Source of the DNA: Comamonas sp. GB3 AK4-5
Lineage (GTDB): Bacteria > Pseudomonadota > Gammaproteobacteria > Burkholderiales > Burkholderiaceae_C
Length of the DNA: 64,000 bases
Assembly (NCBI RefSeq): GCF_041320665.1
Contig: NZ_CP166730.1
Location: 2,480,001 to 2,544,000, forward strand
Direction of reading: 5' to 3'
Shown: positions 47,296 through 54,745 of the stretch, piece by piece
How the letters are laid out: the number at the start of each line of letters is the position of its first letter
Position numbering within the stretch: position 1 is the first letter of the stretch
Position numbers and translations under genes: made by a program
The notes under the pieces: model-generated
The model's input: only the letters and a program-made list of their open reading frames with translations
Databases searched by the model: none
What the model was told of the DNA's origin: nothing

Positions 47296-48174
47296 ATGCC
47301 CATGTCCTCTGCCGCGTCACACCCCTGGATCATGCCCGACTGGCCGCCGCTGCCCGGCGTGCAGGCCTTGTTCACCACCCGCGCGGGCGGCGTGAGCCAG
47401 CCGCCTTTTGACAGCCTGAACCTGGGCGACCATGTGCGCGATGCACCGGCCGATGTGGCGGCCAACCGCCGCATTCTGGCCGAGGCCCTACAGCAGTGCA
47501 GCCCCGGCGCGCGGCCGGTGTTTTTGCAGCAGGTGCATGGCTGTGATGTGCAGGCCTTGAACGCCAGCACGGCCGATGGCACGGCAGCCGATGCCTGTAC
47601 CAGCAGCCAGCCCGGCCAGGTTTGCACCATCATGGTGGCGGATTGCCTGCCTGTGCTGCTGGCCCACCGCCATGCGCCGGTGGTGGCGGCGGCCCATGCA
47701 GGCTGGCGTGGCCTGGCGGGCCAGGGCGGTGTGGGCGTGCTGGAGACCGTGTTGGAGCGTTTCAAGGCGGATGTGCAGGCACAGCTTGCGCGGAAAGCTC
47801 TCAAAAATGAAGCAGCCACGAATGAGGCAGTCATGCCCGCTTGGTGCGCGGACGATGTGCAAGCCTGGCTGGGCCCTTGCATAGGCCCCACGGCGTTTGA
47901 GGTGGGCGACGAGGTGCGCCAGGCCTTTGTGGCGGATAGCGCTGCGGCCCAAGCCTGCTTTGCCCCAGGGGCGGTGCCGGGCAAATGGTGGGCCGACCTG
48001 GCTGGCCTGGCCCGCCTGCGGCTGCAGGCCCTGGGCATCCACCGCATCTATGGCAACGACAGCAGCCCTGGCTGGTGCACGGTGACGGATGCGGCGCGCT
48101 TTTTTTCACACCGACGCGATGCAGCAGTGCTGGGCAGCACGGGCCGCATGGCGGCCTGCATCTGGCTGGGTTAG
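47296..48174 (+). CDS. pgeF: Peptidoglycan editing factor PgeF (YfiH/laccase-domain family)
   Basis: PgeF-family proteins remove misincorporated residues from peptidoglycan precursors; older annotations call them multicopper polyphenol oxidase. The 292-residue protein has the family opening GVQALFTTRAGGVSQPPFDSLN (about 22-40), QQVHGCDVQALN near 77, the cysteine-containing VADCLPVLLAHRH near 114 and HAGWRGLAGQGGVGVLE near 135, and the closing SPGWCTVTDAARFFSHRRD near 255. It starts 9 bp after maiA. A charged insert (about 160-175) is poorly conserved. Confidence 0.9.
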   Translation: MPMSSAASHPWIMPDWPPLPGVQALFTTRAGGVSQPPFDSLNLGDHVRDAPADVAANRRILAEALQQCSPGARPVFLQQVHGCDVQALNASTADGTAADACTSSQPGQVCTIMVADCLPVLLAHRHAPVVAAAHAGWRGLAGQGGVGVLETVLERFKADVQAQLARKALKNEAATNEAVMPAWCADDVQAWLGPCIGPTAFEVGDEVRQAFVADSAAAQACFAPGAVPGKWWADLAGLARLRLQALGIHRIYGNDSSPGWCTVTDAARFFSHRRDAAVLGSTGRMAACIWLG

Positions 48175-48178
48175 GCGC

Positions 48179-48457
48179 TCAGGACATGGGCGGTTGCGAG
48201 GGCGGCGGGGGCGTCGCGGCTTGTTCCGCTGGTTGGGCCTGGGCCGCATCCCAGGCGCGCTGTTCGGCCTCGCGCTGGGCCCGCAGCCGGCGCTTGCGCA
48301 TGGGGGTGCCCAGGATGTAGGCCACGATGCCCATGGGCAGCAGGCCATACAGCGCGAAGGTGATGCAGGCGCCCAGCAGGCTGCCGGCTGGGTTGGTGGC
48401 CTCGGCGATGGCCATCATCAGCACAACGTAGAACCAGGCAATCAAAATCAGGTACAT
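48179..48457 (-). CDS. Small two-helix membrane protein, unknown function
   Basis: A 92-residue protein starting MYLILIAWFYVVLMMAIAEA. Two membrane helices are predicted (about 2-18 and 30-52), followed by a basic patch (PMRKRRLRAQREAEQRAW) and an Ala/Pro-rich tail ending PPPPSQPPMS. I do not recognise the family. The frame extends upstream to 48532, but 48457 gives a normal membrane-protein N-terminus. It is convergent with pgeF (4 bp between stops) and divergent from phaC. Codon use looks like its neighbours. Confidence 0.65.
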   Translation of the reverse strand: MYLILIAWFYVVLMMAIAEATNPAGSLLGACITFALYGLLPMGIVAYILGTPMRKRRLRAQREAEQRAWDAAQAQPAEQAATPPPPSQPPMS

Positions 48458-48632
48458 GGCTGGCAAGCATAGGTCAGAGCGGGGGGCAGGGTGCTTGCCG
48501 CCCTTGATATCCGTCAATGAGCATGCTTGCAAACGGGGCCGCTGCGCCGGCTTGCGTTGTCAGCGGCGTCTGGCTCGGCAACAATGGATAGGCAGCTGAT
48601 CGCACGCATACCAACAAGGGGACAAAGCAGGC

Positions 48633-50336
48633 ATGAATTCCGATCCTATCTGGGGCCAGAGCGCCCAGGCTTTTCAGCAGTTTTTCGGTGAGCAATGGTC
48701 CAAGGCCATGCAGTCGTTTCAGCAGTTGGAGCCCGGCTCCCAGAGCAAAGCAGCGGCCCAGCCCGGCGTGCAGTTCGAGCCGGGCAAACTCCAGTCCGTG
48801 CAGCAAGACTATGTGCGTGAAGCCACGGCGCTGTGGGCCGCCGGCATGAAGGCGCCGGTGCCCAAGGACAAGCGCTTCAGCGCCGCGCCCTGGGAGCAAA
48901 ACCCGCTGGCCTCTTTCTCGGCCGCAGCCTATGCGCTCAATGCGAAGGCCTTGATGGGCATGGCCGAGGCCGTGCAGGGCGATGCCAAGACCCGTCAGCG
49001 TGTGCGCTTTGCCGTGGAGCAGTGGGTGGCGGCCATGTCGCCCAGCAACTTCATGGCACTCAACCCCGATGCCCAGCAAAAAGCCATTGAGACGCGCGGC
49101 GAGAGCATTGCCAAGGGCGTGCAAAACCTGCTGCACGACATCCAGCAGGGCCATGTGTCCATGACGGACGAAAGCGTGTTCGAGGTGGGCAAAAACGTGG
49201 CCACCACCGAAGGCGCCGTGGTCTATGAGAACGAATACTTCCAGCTGATTGAGTACAAGCCGCTGACGGCCAAGGTGCACGAGCGCCCATTCCTGATGGT
49301 GCCGCCCTGCATCAACAAGTACTACATCCTGGACCTGCAGCCCGAGAACTCGCTGATCCGCTATGCCGTCAGCCAGGGCCATCGCACCTTTGTGGTGAGC
49401 TGGCGCAACCCCGATGCGTCCATGGGCGATCGCACCTGGGACAACTACATCGAGGAAGCGATTCTTCGCGCCATTGCCGTGGTGCAGGAGATTGCAGGCG
49501 TCGAGCAGATCAACGCCCTGGGCTTTTGCGTGGGCGGCACCATGCTGGCCACCGGCCTGGCCGTGCTGGCTGCACGCGGTGAGTACCCCGCAGCCAGCGC
49601 CACCTTTTTGACCACGCTGATCGACTTCCAGGACACCGGCATTCTGGATGTGTTCATCGACGAAAACTTCGTCAAATACCGCGAGATGCAGATGGGGCAG
49701 GGCGGTCTGCTGGCAGGCCAGGAACTGGCCTCGACCTTCAGCTTTTTGCGCCCCAACGATCTGGTCTGGAACTATGTGGTGGGCAACTACCTGAAGGGCG
49801 AAACCCCGCCGGCCTTTGACCTGCTGTACTGGAACAGCGACAGCACCAATCTGCCCGGCCCCTGGTATGCTTGGTATCTGCGCAATTTCTACCTGGAAAA
49901 CAATCTGGTGAAGCCCGGCAAGCTGACCGTGTGTGGCGAACAGATCGATCTGCGCCTGCTGGATCTGCCGGTCTATGTCTATGGCTCGCGCGAGGACCAC
50001 ATCGTGCCCATCGACGCGTCATATGCATCCACCCAGCTGTTGCCTGGCCCCAAGCGCTTTGTGATGGGGGCTTCGGGCCATATCGCTGGCGTGATCAACC
50101 CTCCCGCCAAGAACAAGCGCAGCCACTGGCTGCGCGAGGATGGCGCGCTGCCACCCACCTTGTCGCAATGGCTGGAAGACGCCGAAGAGCTGCCCGGCAG
50201 CTGGTGGACCGATTGGGCCGACTGGCTCAAGGGCCATGCAGGCAAGCAGGTGGCCGCGCCCAAGCGCTACGGCAAAGGTACAAAGTACCAGCAACTGCAG
50301 GCAGCGCCCGGCAGCTACGTGCAGCAAAAAGCCTGA
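48633..50336 (+). CDS. phaC: Class I poly(3-hydroxyalkanoate) synthase PhaC
   Basis: PhaC polymerises 3-hydroxyacyl-CoA into polyhydroxybutyrate on granules. The 567-residue length is that of class I enzymes. The lipase-like box is GFCVGG with nucleophile C299; the other catalytic residues are D455 in SREDHIVP and H483 in ASGHIAGVINPP. The N-terminal domain contains PRDKRF-like APVPKDKRFSAAPWEQNP and YLLNAKA-like segments typical of the family. It heads the phaC-phaA-phaB cluster, with 125 bp to phaA. The start has an AAGGGGACA-type site upstream. Confidence 0.96.
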   Translation: MNSDPIWGQSAQAFQQFFGEQWSKAMQSFQQLEPGSQSKAAAQPGVQFEPGKLQSVQQDYVREATALWAAGMKAPVPKDKRFSAAPWEQNPLASFSAAAYALNAKALMGMAEAVQGDAKTRQRVRFAVEQWVAAMSPSNFMALNPDAQQKAIETRGESIAKGVQNLLHDIQQGHVSMTDESVFEVGKNVATTEGAVVYENEYFQLIEYKPLTAKVHERPFLMVPPCINKYYILDLQPENSLIRYAVSQGHRTFVVSWRNPDASMGDRTWDNYIEEAILRAIAVVQEIAGVEQINALGFCVGGTMLATGLAVLAARGEYPAASATFLTTLIDFQDTGILDVFIDENFVKYREMQMGQGGLLAGQELASTFSFLRPNDLVWNYVVGNYLKGETPPAFDLLYWNSDSTNLPGPWYAWYLRNFYLENNLVKPGKLTVCGEQIDLRLLDLPVYVYGSREDHIVPIDASYASTQLLPGPKRFVMGASGHIAGVINPPAKNKRSHWLREDGALPPTLSQWLEDAEELPGSWWTDWADWLKGHAGKQVAAPKRYGKGTKYQQLQAAPGSYVQQKA

Positions 50337-50461
50337 GTTTCCCTGTGTTTTGTCCCGTGAAACCGGGGCAGAATGCTGCGGTGCAATATGAAGCCGGCAC
50401 GCCATGTGCTTGTTGGCTTTGGCACATATCCCTGACCAAGTGAATACGCAAAAGGAACATC

Positions 50462-51640
50462 ATGGAAGACATCGTCATCGTTTCCGCCGTCCGCACTCCC
50501 GTGGGCAAGTTTGGGGGCTCGCTGGCCAAGGTGCCCGCGACCGAACTGGGTGCCATCGTGATCAAGGAAGCGCTGTCGCGTGCCCAGGTGGGTCTGGACC
50601 AGGTGGGTGAAGTCATCATGGGCCAGGTGCTGACCGCTGGCGTGGGCCAGAACCCTGCCCGCCAGGCCATGATGAAGGCTGGCGTGGCCAAGGAAACCCC
50701 GGCGCTGACCATCAACGCCGTGTGCGGCTCCGGCCTGAAGGCCGTAATGCTGGCAGCCCAGGCCGTGGCCACGGGCGACAGCGAAGTGGTGGTGGCCGGC
50801 GGCCAGGAAAACATGAGCCTGTCGCCCCATGTGCTCAACGGCTCGCGTGACGGCCAGCGCATGGGCGACTGGAAGATGACCGACACCATGGTCGTTGACG
50901 GCCTGTGGGATGTGTACAACCAATACCACATGGGCATCACCGCCGAGAACGTGGCCAAGGAAAACGCCATCAGCCGCGAGCAGCAGGACACGCTGGCACT
51001 GGGCAGCCAGCAAAAGGCGGCCGCAGCGCAGGACGCAGGCAAGTTCAAGGACGAAATCGTTCCCGTGGTCATCCCCCAGCGCAAGGGCGATCCCGTGGTG
51101 TTTGCTGCCGATGAATACATCAACCGCAAGACCAATGCCGATGCGCTGGGTGGCCTGCGCCCCGCCTTCGACAAGGCCGGCACCGTGACGGCGGGCAATG
51201 CCTCCGGCATCAATGACGGCGCGGCCGCCGTGGTAGTGATGAGCGCCAGCAAGGCCAAGGCCCTGGGCCTGAAGCCCCTGGCCACCATCAAGGGCTATGC
51301 CACCAGCGGCCTGGATCCCGCCACCATGGGCATGGGCCCGGTGTTTGCCACCCGCAAGGCGCTGGACCGCGCTGGCTGGTCCGTGGGTGATGTGGATCTG
51401 TTCGAGCTGAACGAGGCCTTTGCTGCCCAAGCCTGCGCCGTCAACAAGGTGCTGGGCATTGACGCCGGCAAGGTCAACGTCAATGGCGGTGCGATTGCCA
51501 TTGGCCACCCCATTGGCGCTTCCGGCTGCCGCGTGCTGGTGACCCTGCTGCATGAAATGCAGCGCAGCGGCGCCAAAAAGGGCGTGGCCGCGCTGTGCAT
51601 TGGCGGCGGCATGGGCGTTGCCATGGCACTGGAACGCTGA
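50462..51640 (+). CDS. phaA: Acetyl-CoA acetyltransferase (beta-ketothiolase)
   Basis: This thiolase condenses two acetyl-CoA to acetoacetyl-CoA, the first step to polyhydroxybutyrate. The 392-residue protein has the nucleophilic C88 in NAVCGSGLKAVMLA, the HEAF-like NEAFAAQACAVNKVLG near 318, GGAIAIGHPIGASG near 342 (catalytic His) and the second active-site Cys in ALCIGGGMGVAMALE near 380. An AAAGGAA site precedes the ATG. Position between phaC and phaB assigns it to polymer synthesis, though such thiolases can also serve general acetoacetyl-CoA metabolism. Confidence 0.95.
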   Translation: MEDIVIVSAVRTPVGKFGGSLAKVPATELGAIVIKEALSRAQVGLDQVGEVIMGQVLTAGVGQNPARQAMMKAGVAKETPALTINAVCGSGLKAVMLAAQAVATGDSEVVVAGGQENMSLSPHVLNGSRDGQRMGDWKMTDTMVVDGLWDVYNQYHMGITAENVAKENAISREQQDTLALGSQQKAAAAQDAGKFKDEIVPVVIPQRKGDPVVFAADEYINRKTNADALGGLRPAFDKAGTVTAGNASGINDGAAAVVVMSASKAKALGLKPLATIKGYATSGLDPATMGMGPVFATRKALDRAGWSVGDVDLFELNEAFAAQACAVNKVLGIDAGKVNVNGGAIAIGHPIGASGCRVLVTLLHEMQRSGAKKGVAALCIGGGMGVAMALER

Positions 51641-51739
51641 GGCGCATGGCACGAAGCGGCCTGCATGCCAGGCCACTTCGTGCTGCCAGCGCAGCAGGTG
51701 CATCGCAGCATGGCTGCCGGTGCATGCCATGCGCTGGCA

Positions 51740-51767
51740 TTGACAGCTGCTGCTCTTGTGTTGATAG
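51740..51767 (+). promoter_or_regulatory. Candidate sigma-70 promoter upstream of phaB
   Basis: TTGACA (51740-51745), 16 bases, then TGATAG (51762-51767). The -35 box is consensus but the -10 is weak and the ATG of phaB is 107 bp away, so this is a tentative call. It would allow phaB expression apart from phaCA. Confidence 0.3.
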
Positions 51768-51873
51768 CGCAAAAGTCAATAAAAAAGCCGCGATTGGTAC
51801 TTACCTCAAGCTTTCTCTGGAAAATTGCAGGTAGAGTGTTAGTAGAAAACTATCGATCAACAGGAGAGATTTC

Positions 51874-52611
51874 ATGAACCAGAAAGTAGCGTATGTGACC
51901 GGGGGCATGGGCGGAATTGGTACGGCGATCTGCCAGCGTCTGCATCGTGAAGGTTTCAAGGTCATTGCGGGCTGCGGGCCCACACGCGACTTCCAGAAAT
52001 GGCTGGACGAACAAAAGGCCCTGGGCTACAGCTTTTACGCATCCGTGGGCAATGTGGGCAATTGGGAGTCCACCGTCGAAGCCTTTGCCAAGGCCAAGGC
52101 CGAATATGGCAGCATCGACGTGCTGGTGAACAACGCAGGCATCACACGGGACCGCATGTTCCTGAAGATGACGCCGGATGACTGGCAAGCCGTGATCGAA
52201 ACGAACCTGAACTCCATGTTCAACGTGACCAAACAGGTCGTGGGTGACATGGTGGAAAAGGGCTGGGGTCGCATCGTCAACATCAGCTCGGTGAACGGTG
52301 CCAAGGGCCAGGCCGGCCAGACCAATTACTCGGCGGCCAAGGCGGGCATGCACGGCTTCACCATGGCCCTGGCCCAGGAACTGGCCACCAAGGGCGTGAC
52401 CGTGAACACCGTCAGCCCCGGCTACATCGGCACCGACATGGTCAAGGCCATCCGCGCTGACGTGCTGGAAAAGATTGTGGGCACCATCCCCGTCAAACGC
52501 CTGGGCGAGCCGGGTGAAATCGCCTCCATCATCGCCTGGCTGGCGTCGGACGAAGGTGGTTACTCCACCGGCGCTGACTTCTCGGTCAACGGCGGTCTGC
52601 ACATGCACTAA
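51874..52611 (+). CDS. phaB: Acetoacetyl-CoA reductase (NADPH)
   Basis: PhaB reduces acetoacetyl-CoA to (R)-3-hydroxybutyryl-CoA for PhaC. It is a 245-residue short-chain dehydrogenase: nucleotide-binding loop TGGMGGIGTAI (about 8-18), NNAGITRDRMF near 88, and the catalytic Tyr-Lys pair Y152/K156 in NYSAAKAGMHGF. Segments such as VNTVSPGYIGTDMV near 181 are typical of PhaB. A CAGGAGAG ribosome site precedes the ATG. The 233-bp gap after phaA, with a possible own promoter, is longer than in many pha operons. A perfect hairpin terminator follows. Confidence 0.96.
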   Translation: MNQKVAYVTGGMGGIGTAICQRLHREGFKVIAGCGPTRDFQKWLDEQKALGYSFYASVGNVGNWESTVEAFAKAKAEYGSIDVLVNNAGITRDRMFLKMTPDDWQAVIETNLNSMFNVTKQVVGDMVEKGWGRIVNISSVNGAKGQAGQTNYSAAKAGMHGFTMALAQELATKGVTVNTVSPGYIGTDMVKAIRADVLEKIVGTIPVKRLGEPGEIASIIAWLASDEGGYSTGADFSVNGGLHMH

Positions 52612-52661
52612 AGCCTGGTAGTGGAGGTGTGAGGGCGCAAGCCTTTCCCCTCGCAAGGCGC

Positions 52662-52691
52662 AAAGGAGCTGGATATCCAGCTCCTTTTTTT
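52662..52691 (+). terminator. Rho-independent terminator after phaB
   Basis: AAAGGAGCTGGA and TCCAGCTCCTTT form a 12-bp stem as a near-perfect palindrome, followed by a T-run. It ends the pha operon. Confidence 0.9.
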
Positions 52692-52791
52692 ATGCCTGTG
52701 CATGCAGTGCATACCTGCATGGCCCCCAGAGGTTTTCGCGGCATCGGCCCCCTGCCGCAAAAGCGGAAAGGGCGCACTCGGCGGAGAAACG

Positions 52792-52815
52792 AGAAAGCCC
52801 ACCGAGGTGGGCTTT
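52792..52815 (-). terminator. Terminator of tandem peptide unit 3
   Basis: On the minus strand, GAAAGCCCACC-TC-GGTGGGCTTTC then TCG. The stem is long and the T-run short, formed partly by the stem arm. It lies about 115 nt after the stop of the peptide frame at 52931-53005 and matches the placement of the terminators of units 1 and 2. Confidence 0.65.
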
Positions 52816-52930
52816 CATGGGGTGGAACAACGTCGTGGACGGCGCAATCTGTGCTCGGTATCAGTGCCACGCCGGAAGGCAGGATGGACAGTGCCGAAGC
52901 ATCATGTGGGCCACAGGACCAGCAACCAGA

Positions 52931-53005
52931 CTACAGGCGTGCCGGGGCACGCTTGCGGTCACGTTCGTCTTCAGGCCAGGCGGACAGTGTTGTGGAAAGT
53001 TGCAT
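52931..53005 (-). CDS. Tandem 24-residue basic peptide, copy 3
   Basis: A 24-codon frame starting ATG at 53005: MQLSTT, then LSAWPEDERDRKRAPARL, stop TAG. An AAGGAG site lies 10 bases upstream and a GTCAAC-N17-CGTTATAG box pair lies further up. It shares 14 of its last 18 residues or close to it with copies 1 and 2, while codon 7, 15, 19, 21 and 22 differences from copy 2 are synonymous. The N-terminal six residues are free to vary. No family is recognised. The peptide is hydrophilic and strongly basic at the C-terminal half (RDRKR), without a signal peptide. This is the most diverged of the three copies. Confidence 0.7.
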   Translation of the reverse strand: MQLSTTLSAWPEDERDRKRAPARL

Positions 53006-53027
53006 GTAGTTTTCACTCCTTGTACTT

Positions 53028-53058
53028 CTATAACGCCGCGCCAAAAGACATCGTTGAC
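53028..53058 (-). promoter_or_regulatory. Conserved promoter-like box pair upstream of peptide copy 3
   Basis: On the minus strand, GTCAAC (53058-53053), 17 bases, CGTTATAG (53035-53028), then 8 bases to AAGGAG. The same pair with the same spacing precedes copies 1 and 2 while the 17-base spacers differ. The AAC and CGT cores fit promoters of extracytoplasmic-function sigma factors. Confidence 0.55.
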
Positions 53059-53137
53059 TGGGCGTGCTGCAAAGATTTGCGTGAAAAGTTCAGATTTGTA
53101 TCTGTTTCATGTCCGGTCTGCCGCCAGCCATGGAAAG

Positions 53138-53160
53138 CAAAAAGCCCGCCGAGGCGGGCT
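53138..53160 (-). terminator. Terminator of tandem peptide unit 2
   Basis: On the minus strand, AGCCCGCC-TC-GGCGGGCT followed by TTTTGC: an 8-bp perfect stem and a short T-run, about 175 nt after the stop of peptide copy 2. Confidence 0.8.
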
Positions 53161-53336
53161 GATTGGCAATGTGGTGAAGGCCATTGGATGCATCACCGGG
53201 GAGATGTGGACTGGCATGTCTGGCAGTCCTGGTAATCCGTACGGGGCAGCGGCGCTGTGCGTGTGCAAGCTGCGCGAAAAGGCGGGTACTTGTCAGTTCG
53301 GGGTGCGGTGCACATGGCCGCACTGCCGACGCCTGT

Positions 53337-53411
53337 TTACAGGCGAGCGGGGCTGCGCTTGCGGTCGCGTTCGTCGTCAGGCCAGGCGGACAAGATGGCG
53401 GTGGTGTTCAT
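53337..53411 (-). CDS. Tandem 24-residue basic peptide, copy 2
   Basis: A 24-codon frame starting ATG at 53411: MNTTAI, then LSAWPDDERDRKRSPARL, stop TAA. The AAGGAG site is 10 bases upstream. It differs from copy 1 after codon 3 by five synonymous changes and two conservative replacements (D12 for N, E14 for D), the pattern expected of a translated and selected peptide. No signal peptide or membrane segment. Gene-finding programs usually skip frames this short, so it is probably unannotated. Function unknown. The mRNA continues for about 175 nt past the stop, so the transcript may also act as or release a small RNA. Confidence 0.75.
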   Translation of the reverse strand: MNTTAILSAWPDDERDRKRSPARL

Positions 53412-53434
53412 ACAAATTCACTCCTTGTGTACTG

Positions 53435-53465
53435 ACATAACGCGGCAGAAATACCTGCGGTTGAC
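53435..53465 (-). promoter_or_regulatory. Conserved promoter-like box pair upstream of peptide copy 2
   Basis: On the minus strand, GTCAAC (53465-53460), 17 bases, CGTTATGT (53442-53435), then AAGGAG 8 bases later. Identical spacing to the other two copies. Confidence 0.55.
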
Positions 53466-53548
53466 AGGCGCGTGGTCGGTAAAACGGAGAAATGCCAGGG
53501 AATCCACCTTTGTTTCAGGCTTGCTACGAAAGTGCCGAGCAAGAACAG

Positions 53549-53572
53549 CAAAAAGCCCGCACGCAGCGGGCT
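53549..53572 (-). terminator. Terminator of tandem peptide unit 1
   Basis: On the minus strand, AGCCCGC-TGCGT-GCGGGCT followed by TTTTGC. It lies about 90 nt after the stop of peptide copy 1. Confidence 0.8.
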
Positions 53573-53662
53573 TTGGGGCAGAAGGTTCAGAGCGGCGCTG
53601 GGCGCTGGCTCTATAAAGCAGGGTTTACGCAGTGGCAGGCCGGCAGCCCGCGCACGGGGCGC

Positions 53663-53737
53663 TTACAGGCGGGCCGGGCTACGCTTGCGATCGCGGTCGT
53701 CGTTGGGCCAGGCGGACAAGATGGCGGTGTGCAACAT
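53663..53737 (-). CDS. Tandem 24-residue basic peptide, copy 1
   Basis: A 24-codon frame starting ATG at 53737: MLHTAI, then LSAWPNDDRDRKRSPARL, stop TAA. The AAGGAG site is 11 bases upstream. It is the unit nearest the divergent LysE-type gene. Codons 5-10 (GCC ATC TTG TCC GCC TGG) are identical to copy 2, with later differences mostly silent. The peptide is basic with a central Trp-Pro. It is not a leader peptide for a downstream gene in any obvious way, because a terminator and then another complete unit follow. Function unknown. Confidence 0.75.
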   Translation of the reverse strand: MLHTAILSAWPNDDRDRKRSPARL

Positions 53738-53759
53738 GATAGGTTTTCTCCTTGTGCAT

Positions 53760-53790
53760 CTACAACGCGGCGGCGCACAGGGCGGTTGAC
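53760..53790 (-). promoter_or_regulatory. Conserved promoter-like box pair upstream of peptide copy 1
   Basis: On the minus strand, GTCAAC (53790-53785), 17 bases, CGTTGTAG (53767-53760), then AAGGAG 8 bases later. Same architecture as at 53028 and 53435. Confidence 0.55.
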
Positions 53791-53890
53791 AGGGCTGCAC
53801 AAAAAAATCGGTGCCAGAAGAAAAACATCCTGAGACGCATGCCAATGGCCGTTCCCTACAATGTCTGGTTTGCTGGCTGCCGGAGGGCTT

Positions 53891-54559
53891 ATGTCTTTGC
53901 ACACATGGCTGTTGTATGTCTCTTTGGCGGGCGTGGTGATTGCTTCGCCTGGGCCTTCGGCGCTGCTGTGCGCCACGCATGCGGCCCGTTACGGTGTGCG
54001 GCCGGTGCTGGCCACCATTGTTGGGGGCATAACGGCATCGATGACGCTGATGGGGCTGTCCGCCCTGGGTCTGGGCGCGGTGATTGCCGCTTCGGATACG
54101 CTGTTTCACGCCATCAAATGGGCGGGCGCTGCCTACCTGCTGTACCTGGGAATCAGCACCTGGCGCAACCAGGGAGGTGAGGCTGCGGGCAGTGCTCCTG
54201 CCGCAGCCGCGGACGACGCGCAGCAGCCCAAAGAGGAGAGCGGCCTGTCCATGTGGCGCACCTGGGGGCCGCTGTATCGCAAGGGCTTTGTGGTGGGCAT
54301 TGGCAATCCCAAGGATTTGTTGTTTTTCAGTGCGCTTTTCCCGCAGTTCCTGGATGCCAGCGCCCCGGTTGCCGGGCAGTTGGGTGTGCTAGGACTGACC
54401 TGGCTGGTGCTGGATGGCAGCATCATGTTTGCCTACGGATTGTGCGGCGCCACATTGCTGGCCCGCTTGCAGCATGGTGCTGCGGCCCGTTGGTTTCATC
54501 GCGTCACCGGTGGTGCCTTCATTGCGGCCGGTGGTGTCCTGGCCGCGTCCAACCGCTGA
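53891..54559 (+). CDS. LysE/RhtB-family amino-acid exporter
   Basis: A 222-residue inner-membrane exporter of the LysE superfamily. The start at 53891 has a GGAGG site 6 bases upstream and gives MSLHTWLLYVSLAGVVIASPGPSALL, with the family hallmark SPGPS at about residues 19-23. Six membrane segments are expected; AIKWAGAAYLLYLGISTWR near 75 and GFVVGIGNPKDLLFFSALFPQF near 133 are typical. A charged Ala/Glu-rich loop lies near 98-118. The substrate (an amino acid or derivative) cannot be predicted. It is divergent from the tandem peptide units. Confidence 0.9.
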   Translation: MSLHTWLLYVSLAGVVIASPGPSALLCATHAARYGVRPVLATIVGGITASMTLMGLSALGLGAVIAASDTLFHAIKWAGAAYLLYLGISTWRNQGGEAAGSAPAAAADDAQQPKEESGLSMWRTWGPLYRKGFVVGIGNPKDLLFFSALFPQFLDASAPVAGQLGVLGLTWLVLDGSIMFAYGLCGATLLARLQHGAAARWFHRVTGGAFIAAGGVLAASNR

Positions 54560-54745
54560 GGCCAGCGCAGCCTCAGCGTTGCAATGGCACAGCGGCGGCA
54601 AAGTACATCACACAGGCCAGATACATACTGACTCTAGAATGTGCCCCGCCAGTCTTGTCGCGCACCAGGCTGGGTTGGCCTCTGCAAGCAAGAGAGGGAC
54701 GGCCGACATGCAACATCACACAACATATCTCTGGAGAATTTCGAC

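Noticed and set aside
52700..53800. A CRISPR-like array in the repeated region after phaB
   Set aside because: The repeat units are about 330-405 bp, diverged, and each has a promoter-like pair, a coding frame and a terminator; there are no short identical repeats with uniform spacers.
52629..53833. Overlapping plus-strand open frames of 100-200 codons through the tandem peptide region
   Set aside because: They run through terminators and antisense to the conserved peptides, and their translations are not conserved between the three repeat units in the way the minus-strand peptides are.
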